From: Desulfofustis glycolicus DSM 9705
Lineage (GTDB): Bacteria; Desulfobacterota; Desulfobulbia; Desulfobulbales; Desulfocapsaceae
Assembly (NCBI RefSeq): GCF_900130015.1
Contig: NZ_FQXS01000002.1
Coordinates: 124,001 to 188,000 of the forward strand
Length of the DNA: 64,000 bases
Direction: 5' to 3'
The position numbers and the translations under genes were made by a program. This document shows positions 60,108-64,000 of this stretch, in pieces. The number at the start of each line of letters is the position of its first letter. Position 1 is the first letter of the stretch. The notes below the pieces were generated by a model. It was not told the DNA's origin, searched no databases, and saw nothing but the letters and a program-made list of their open reading frames with translations.

Positions 60108-60433
60108 ATTGCTTTTCGTTCTTTGGCACAAATTCACAAGCAGGTTAAAATAATATGGATTTCCGACGGAGCTAGTTGACCCTGCGCTCGCAGATCGGTC
60201 TATCACAGGCGCTCCAGGTCAAAACATCCACTTTTTTGATGAGGAAAATTCATATTTTTTATGAACCTTTCCGCCCGGATCGTGCCATAATACAAGCATA
60301 GTTCGGACAAAAGCGGTTCAAGGATCGTACAGCACCATAATGTCCGTAGTTTCGCCGAACAATTCATCGGGTGAGACCAGCATTCCGATGCATTGTCGTC
60401 ACAAACCAACCCCTGAGAAACAAGGAGTGAACC
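60108..60433 (+). other. Long leader of the TRAP operon
   Basis: If transcription starts near 60091, dctP has a leader of about 340 nt. Visible pairings include TTCAT/ATGAA near 60250-60265 and GTTCGG (about 60300) with CCGAAC (about 60355). I cannot match it to a known riboswitch. An antisense open frame here (60203-60973, minus) lacks protein-like features. Confidence 0.4.
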
Positions 60434-61582
60434 ATGCAGGAACAAGGACAGAAACAAGACGCAGCAGTAGCTACCGTGCCGAAAGACAGCGGGCGCCGCA
60501 AGTTCCTCAAGACCGCTGCCGCAGCAGGCGCCGCCGTCGCCGCCAGCAGCGCCGTCGGGCCGTTCATCAAAACCTCCAGTGCCGCTACCACCTGGAAACT
60601 GCAAACCGTCTGGGACGCTGGTACCAGCGGCTACACCCTTTTTGAAAAGTGGTGTAATGGGTTCGCCGAGCGGTCCGGTGGCGAATTGATCCTCAAGCCG
60701 TTCCCGGCCAAATCCATTGCCGCCGACAACAACGCCCTGTTCGAAGCCGTTTCCACCGGCGTGCTCCAGGGTATGCAGCCGTTCACTATTTACTGGGCCG
60801 GTAAGATCCCGGCCTCGGTATTCCTTTCTTCGTATCCGATGGGACCCGATCAACCGGCCCAGTGGGACATCATGTTCGACGCCCTCGGCATGAAAGACCT
60901 GGCCCGCGAGATCTATGCCAAGCATGGCCTGTTCTACGTTGGTCATGTCCACCATGACGCCAATATCATCCATTCGAAAAAACCGGTTACCACTCTTGAA
61001 GACTTCAAAGGTCTCAAATTACGAGCTCCCGGTGGAATGATCGCTGAAGCATTCCAAGCCTTGGGCGCCAGTACCGTCTCCCTGCCAGGCTCGGACATCT
61101 TCCCGGCCCTGGAGAAAGGCACCATTGACGCAGCTGACTACGTCGGACCGGCCGTCAACTGGGACCTCGGTTTCGCCCAGGTCGCAAAATACATCCTGTT
61201 TGGCCCCCCAGGTGTTATGTCTCTGTACCAACCGGTCGACTTGATGGATATCACCGTCAATCTCGGTGCCTGGAAACGGCTCTCTCCCGAATTGCAGACC
61301 CTGTTTGAGGAGGAGGTTCGCACTTATTCATATGCTCACTATATCGGAATCCAGAAGGCCAATGTCGTCGCCTTGAAGAAATTCGAGGAAGCCGGCTGCG
61401 AAGTCAGCCGCCTTTCTCAGGACGACGCTATGAAGTGGCGGCAAATGATCGTGCCGATCTGGTACAATTGGGCGAAAAAAGATGCCGACGCCACACGAGT
61501 CTTCAAGCTGCAGTTGGACTTCATGATGAACGACCTGATGGGCTACGTCACGCCGGATGACATCAAAGGACAAACCCTGTAA
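60434..61582 (+). CDS. dctP: TRAP transporter substrate-binding protein (Tat-exported)
   Basis: A 382-residue DctP-family solute receptor. The Tat signal has SGRRKFLKTAAAAG (Arg21-Arg22), with likely cleavage near SSA-AT around residue 50. The binding fold follows: WKLQTVWDAGTSGYTLFEKW, LKLRAPGGMIAEAFQALGAS with the conserved Arg that clamps carboxylates, and LEKGTIDAADYVGPAVNWDLGF. The last motif and Tat signal resemble the TakP/2-oxoacid and lactate-binding branch, so a small 2-hydroxy- or 2-oxo-acid such as glycolate is plausible. Start follows AAGGAGTGAACC. Confidence 0.88.
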   Translation: MQEQGQKQDAAVATVPKDSGRRKFLKTAAAAGAAVAASSAVGPFIKTSSAATTWKLQTVWDAGTSGYTLFEKWCNGFAERSGGELILKPFPAKSIAADNNALFEAVSTGVLQGMQPFTIYWAGKIPASVFLSSYPMGPDQPAQWDIMFDALGMKDLAREIYAKHGLFYVGHVHHDANIIHSKKPVTTLEDFKGLKLRAPGGMIAEAFQALGASTVSLPGSDIFPALEKGTIDAADYVGPAVNWDLGFAQVAKYILFGPPGVMSLYQPVDLMDITVNLGAWKRLSPELQTLFEEEVRTYSYAHYIGIQKANVVALKKFEEAGCEVSRLSQDDAMKWRQMIVPIWYNWAKKDADATRVFKLQLDFMMNDLMGYVTPDDIKGQTL

Positions 61583-61605
61583 ATCACCACTAATCTATTA
61601 ACCCA

Positions 61606-61644
61606 TTACAAAGACGGAGGCCCTTGCGGCCTTCGTCTTTGTAA
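61606..61644 (+). promoter_or_regulatory. Intercistronic hairpin between dctP and dctQ
   Basis: A 17-bp near-perfect stem (61606-61622 with 61628-61644, one G-T pair) around a 5-base loop, with no T-run. Such hairpins commonly protect the receptor mRNA or partly end transcription, giving more receptor than membrane subunits. Confidence 0.6.
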
Positions 61645-61671
61645 TTGATCTCCGCACGGGAGTCTGCACGT

Positions 61672-62355
61672 ATGGACGCGAAGACACTATACGATTTCGG
61701 CTTTGTCCTGCCGCACTGGTTTTATTGGGGCTGGTTGGTCGTATCGCCGATCATCCTGATCATCTGGAGTTATTACCTGGAGAACAAGAAAAAGCAGCGC
61801 GGTGAACTCGTTGTTACCAAGGAAGAGGAGGGTTCCAACGGCCCCGCGCCGAGCAACGCGATGACCCGGGTTATCGACTGGATCTGTGAGCATACCGGCC
61901 AGATGGTCGGTTTCTGGACCATCACCGCAGTCTGCTTTTACGCCTTCGAGGTTATTTCCCGCTATATCTTCAACAAGCCGACCATCTGGGTACATGAATC
62001 GTCGTTCCTGTTGTTCGGTATGCAGTACCTGTTAGCCGGCGCTTATGCTTACCTGCACAACTCGCATGTGGCCGTCGATATCGTCTTTGCCCGGCTTCCG
62101 CCCCGCGGTCGTTATGGCATGGACGTCTTCACCTCGGTCTTCTCTTTCATTTTCTTTATCGTTTTGATAGGTACCTCCTGGAAATTTTTCATGAATTCAC
62201 TCGGCATGCGCGAGCGCACCGTGGAGACCTGGCAGATTCAGTACTATCCGGTCAAGGGCATCATGGTCGTCGGCAGCATCCTCATTACGCTGGCCGCGAT
62301 ATCCAAGCTCTACAAGGACATCAAACTTTTCAATCAACTTGGCAGAAACGCGTAA
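61672..62355 (+). CDS. dctQ: TRAP transporter small membrane subunit
   Basis: A 227-residue membrane protein: one extra N-terminal TM segment (about residues 15-35), a charged linker (about 40-65), then the four-helix DctQ core with FEVISRYIFNKPTIWVHESSFLLFGMQYLLAGAYAYLHNSHVAVDIVFARL. It links receptor and DctM. The ATG at 61672 follows GGGAG; an in-frame TTG at 61645 is less likely because it falls right after the hairpin. Confidence 0.88.
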   Translation: MDAKTLYDFGFVLPHWFYWGWLVVSPIILIIWSYYLENKKKQRGELVVTKEEEGSNGPAPSNAMTRVIDWICEHTGQMVGFWTITAVCFYAFEVISRYIFNKPTIWVHESSFLLFGMQYLLAGAYAYLHNSHVAVDIVFARLPPRGRYGMDVFTSVFSFIFFIVLIGTSWKFFMNSLGMRERTVETWQIQYYPVKGIMVVGSILITLAAISKLYKDIKLFNQLGRNA

Positions 62356-62367
62356 CGGGGAGGCGGC

Positions 62368-63906
62368 ATGAGCACCACAACAGCATCTCAATCGGCCGGA
62401 GGCAGCAAATTCGGCCTGTTTTGGAATATCGTCGTCTACGGTCTGACGATCGTTTTCAGCCTCGCCGTTCTCGTCGAGCTGATCAACGTTATGTTCTACG
62501 ATCCGTATGGTGACGAGTACTTTCTCTTCCGGACTGCCGGCGTCTTCGCCGGGGTCGATATCTCAACGCTGACCTGGTGGATGTTCGGCAGCCTCGCCGT
62601 GCTGCTCATGGCTGGCCTGCCGCTGGCCTTCGTGACCGGTGGTCTGGGTTGTGTTTTCGTCTACACCATCGGCGATCAGGCGATGCTCAACATCCTGCCG
62701 AGCAGGATCTTCCCGATGATGACCAACTCGGATCTCTCGGCCATCCCGTTGTTCATCTTCATGGCGGCCATGCTCGAAAAAGCCGGCATCATCGAGGAGA
62801 TGTTTTCCGTCGCCTATAAATGGATGGGCGGTCTGCGCGGCGGCTTGGCTGCGGCGACCATCGTCGCCTCAACGATTCTGGCGGCTATGGTCGGCGTTAT
62901 CGGCGCGGCGGTCGTTACCATGGGCATCCTCGCCCTGCCGGCGATGCTGTCGCGCAACTACGATGAAAAAATCGCCCTCGGCTCGATCATGGCCGGCGGC
63001 ACCCTCGGTATCCTGATCCCGCCGTCGATCCTGGCCATCCTCTACGCCGTCGTCGCCCAGCAATCGGTCGGCGAACTCTACATCGGCGCGGTATTGCCTG
63101 GTCTGCTGCTGTCCGGCATGTATGTCACCTATGTCCTGATCCGGGCCTTTACCAACAAAGACCTCTGTCCGGCGATGCCGAAAGAAGAACTGATCAGCTG
63201 GATGGAAAAGATCAAGCTGCTCAAGGGTTTGATCGCCCCGATCTTTCTCGTCTTTCTCGTCCTCGGCCTGCTCTTCGGCGGCATCGCCACCCCGGTCGAG
63301 GCGGCCGGACTCGGCTCGTTCGGCGCCGTTATCGTCGCCATTATCCAGCGCAAGTTCTCGTTGCTCGTGTTGAAAGAAGCGTCGATGACCACCTTGCGGG
63401 CCGCCACCATGGTCCTCTGGATCATGTTCGGTGCCTCGCTGTTCGTCGGCTTTTACATCCTGCAGGGCGGTGCCGCCTTTATCACCGAGGCGATGCTCGG
63501 ACTCGGGCTCGGGTCCTACGGCATCCTCTTCTTGATGATGTTCTTGCTCGTCATCCTCGGTATGTTCCTCGACTGGGTCGGCATCCTGCTGCTTGCCGTG
63601 CCGATCTTCGTGCCGATCATCAAAACCCTGACCTTTCCCGGCCTGTTCGGTATGCCGGGACCGGCACCGGAGGATGTGGCCCTGTGGTTCGGCATCCTCT
63701 ATATCGTCAACATGCAGATGTCGTTTCTCAGCCCGCCGTTCGGCTATGCCCTGTTCTACATCCGTGGCGTCTGTCCGCCGCATATCAAGATGTCGACTAT
63801 CTTCATGGCCTCGATACCGTTCCTGGTCATGCAGGTCATCGGCCTGATGATCGTCGTTATTTTTCCGGCCATGTGCACCTATCTGCCCAGTGTGGTCTAC
63901 GGCTGA
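62368..63906 (+). CDS. dctM: TRAP transporter large permease subunit
   Basis: A 512-residue DctM-type permease with about 13 TM segments. Signatures include AIPLFIFMAAMLEKAGI, GSIMAGGTLGILIPPSILAILYAVVAQQSVGELYIGAVLPGLLL, TPVEAAGLGSFGA and DWVGILLLAVPIFVPI. It uses the sodium gradient to import the acid delivered by DctP. It follows dctQ by 12 bases with GGGGAGGCGGC as ribosome site. Confidence 0.93.
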   Translation: MSTTTASQSAGGSKFGLFWNIVVYGLTIVFSLAVLVELINVMFYDPYGDEYFLFRTAGVFAGVDISTLTWWMFGSLAVLLMAGLPLAFVTGGLGCVFVYTIGDQAMLNILPSRIFPMMTNSDLSAIPLFIFMAAMLEKAGIIEEMFSVAYKWMGGLRGGLAAATIVASTILAAMVGVIGAAVVTMGILALPAMLSRNYDEKIALGSIMAGGTLGILIPPSILAILYAVVAQQSVGELYIGAVLPGLLLSGMYVTYVLIRAFTNKDLCPAMPKEELISWMEKIKLLKGLIAPIFLVFLVLGLLFGGIATPVEAAGLGSFGAVIVAIIQRKFSLLVLKEASMTTLRAATMVLWIMFGASLFVGFYILQGGAAFITEAMLGLGLGSYGILFLMMFLLVILGMFLDWVGILLLAVPIFVPIIKTLTFPGLFGMPGPAPEDVALWFGILYIVNMQMSFLSPPFGYALFYIRGVCPPHIKMSTIFMASIPFLVMQVIGLMIVVIFPAMCTYLPSVVYG

Positions 63907-63918
63907 TAGATCGAATTG

Positions 63919-63953
63919 AAGCAAGGGCGGCGCTATACCGCCCTTGCTTTCTT
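63919..63953 (+). terminator. Terminator after dctM
   Basis: AAGCAAGGGCGG and CCGCCCTTGCTT form a 12-bp perfect stem around a 7-base loop, followed by TTCTT. It ends the TRAP operon. Confidence 0.7.
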
Positions 63954-63963
63954 GACAGACCTT

Positions 63964-64000
63964 CAGGCCCCGCCTTTTTCTCTGGCCGGGGCCTGTTTTT
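63964..64000 (+). terminator. Second terminator at the window edge
   Basis: CAGGCCCCG and CGGGGCCTG form a stem with a pyrimidine-rich loop, followed by five Ts that run to the window end. It backs up the first terminator. Confidence 0.65.

Noticed and set aside
60280-60300. CATAAT as a second -10 box close to dctP
   Set aside because: No -35 element is found at 16-18 bases upstream; the promoter at 60056 is much stronger.
60203-60973. 256-residue minus-strand frame across the dctP leader
   Set aside because: Most of it is antisense to dctP; no ribosome site or family features. The dctP leader explains the region better.
62869-63924. 351-residue minus-strand frame
   Set aside because: Antisense to dctM; very rich in Asp, Glu, His and Arg, the mirror of membrane codons.

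Overview
The window is GC-rich (about 60% by eye) chromosomal DNA from a Gram-negative anaerobe. Gram-negative envelope genes are present: WaaA/KdtA for Kdo transfer, TamA/TamB, and LolC/LolD. Anaerobic carbon metabolism is also present: pyruvate:ferredoxin oxidoreductase, Fe-S oxidoreductases and a B12-type radical SAM protein. The mix resembles Desulfobacterota (Desulfobulbales; a Desulfofustis-like glycolate oxidiser would fit). That placement is inference from gene content; no rRNA gene is in the window.

Layout. Bases 1-6.1 kb: the end of an ABC-2 type permease, then a leftward fabL / DUF362 / serA group and a B12-binding radical SAM protein. 6.4-18.8 kb: an unusual M1 peptidase-ChaN-PDZ fusion, xthA, waaA, a candidate 6S-like structured RNA, a cyclophilin-FKBP fusion, a DUF4388 protein, HD protein/trpS and dnaK/grpE. 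19-27 kb: an NtrC-type regulator, an Fe-S flavoprotein, a short asparaginase-like protein, an AI-2E family permease, a CYTH protein, TrkH and TrkA, and YqeY. 27-43 kb: tamB/tamA, a TrmA-family methyltransferase, lysS-lolC-lolD, a DJ-1/PfpI protein, an ADP-ribosylglycohydrolase, DUF1847 and ACT proteins, an SLC13/ArsB-type permease and a sulfotransferase. 43-46 kb: two cell-wall enzymes.

The most interesting region is 45.9-63.9 kb. It reads as a nearly complete glycolate-oxidation module of the malyl-CoA type. The genes are a TRAP transporter (dctPQM), a fused GlcD-GlcE flavoprotein with a GlcF-like Fe-S subunit (glycolate to glyoxylate), and a CitE/HpcH-type lyase (glyoxylate + acetyl-CoA to malyl-CoA). 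Next comes a two-subunit CoA ligase that diverges from succinyl-CoA synthetase (malyl-CoA + ADP + Pi to malate + ATP), with a seven-cysteine ferredoxin-like protein encoded between its subunits. Pyruvate:ferredoxin oxidoreductase regenerates acetyl-CoA. Only the malate-to-pyruvate step (malic enzyme) is missing from the window. A FadR-type GntR regulator sits at the end of the block. PdhR/FadR-like TGGT-N3-ACCA palindromes lie at or next to the predicted start of transcription of three promoters (TRAP, CoA-ligase operon, PFOR), which suggests one regulon.

Two dispersed repeat families occur. One is a roughly 140-bp MITE-like element with 17-bp terminal inverted repeats (three copies, all intergenic). 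The other is GGGGACAG-type REP-like palindromes (three copies). No tRNA, rRNA, CRISPR array or intact transposase was seen.
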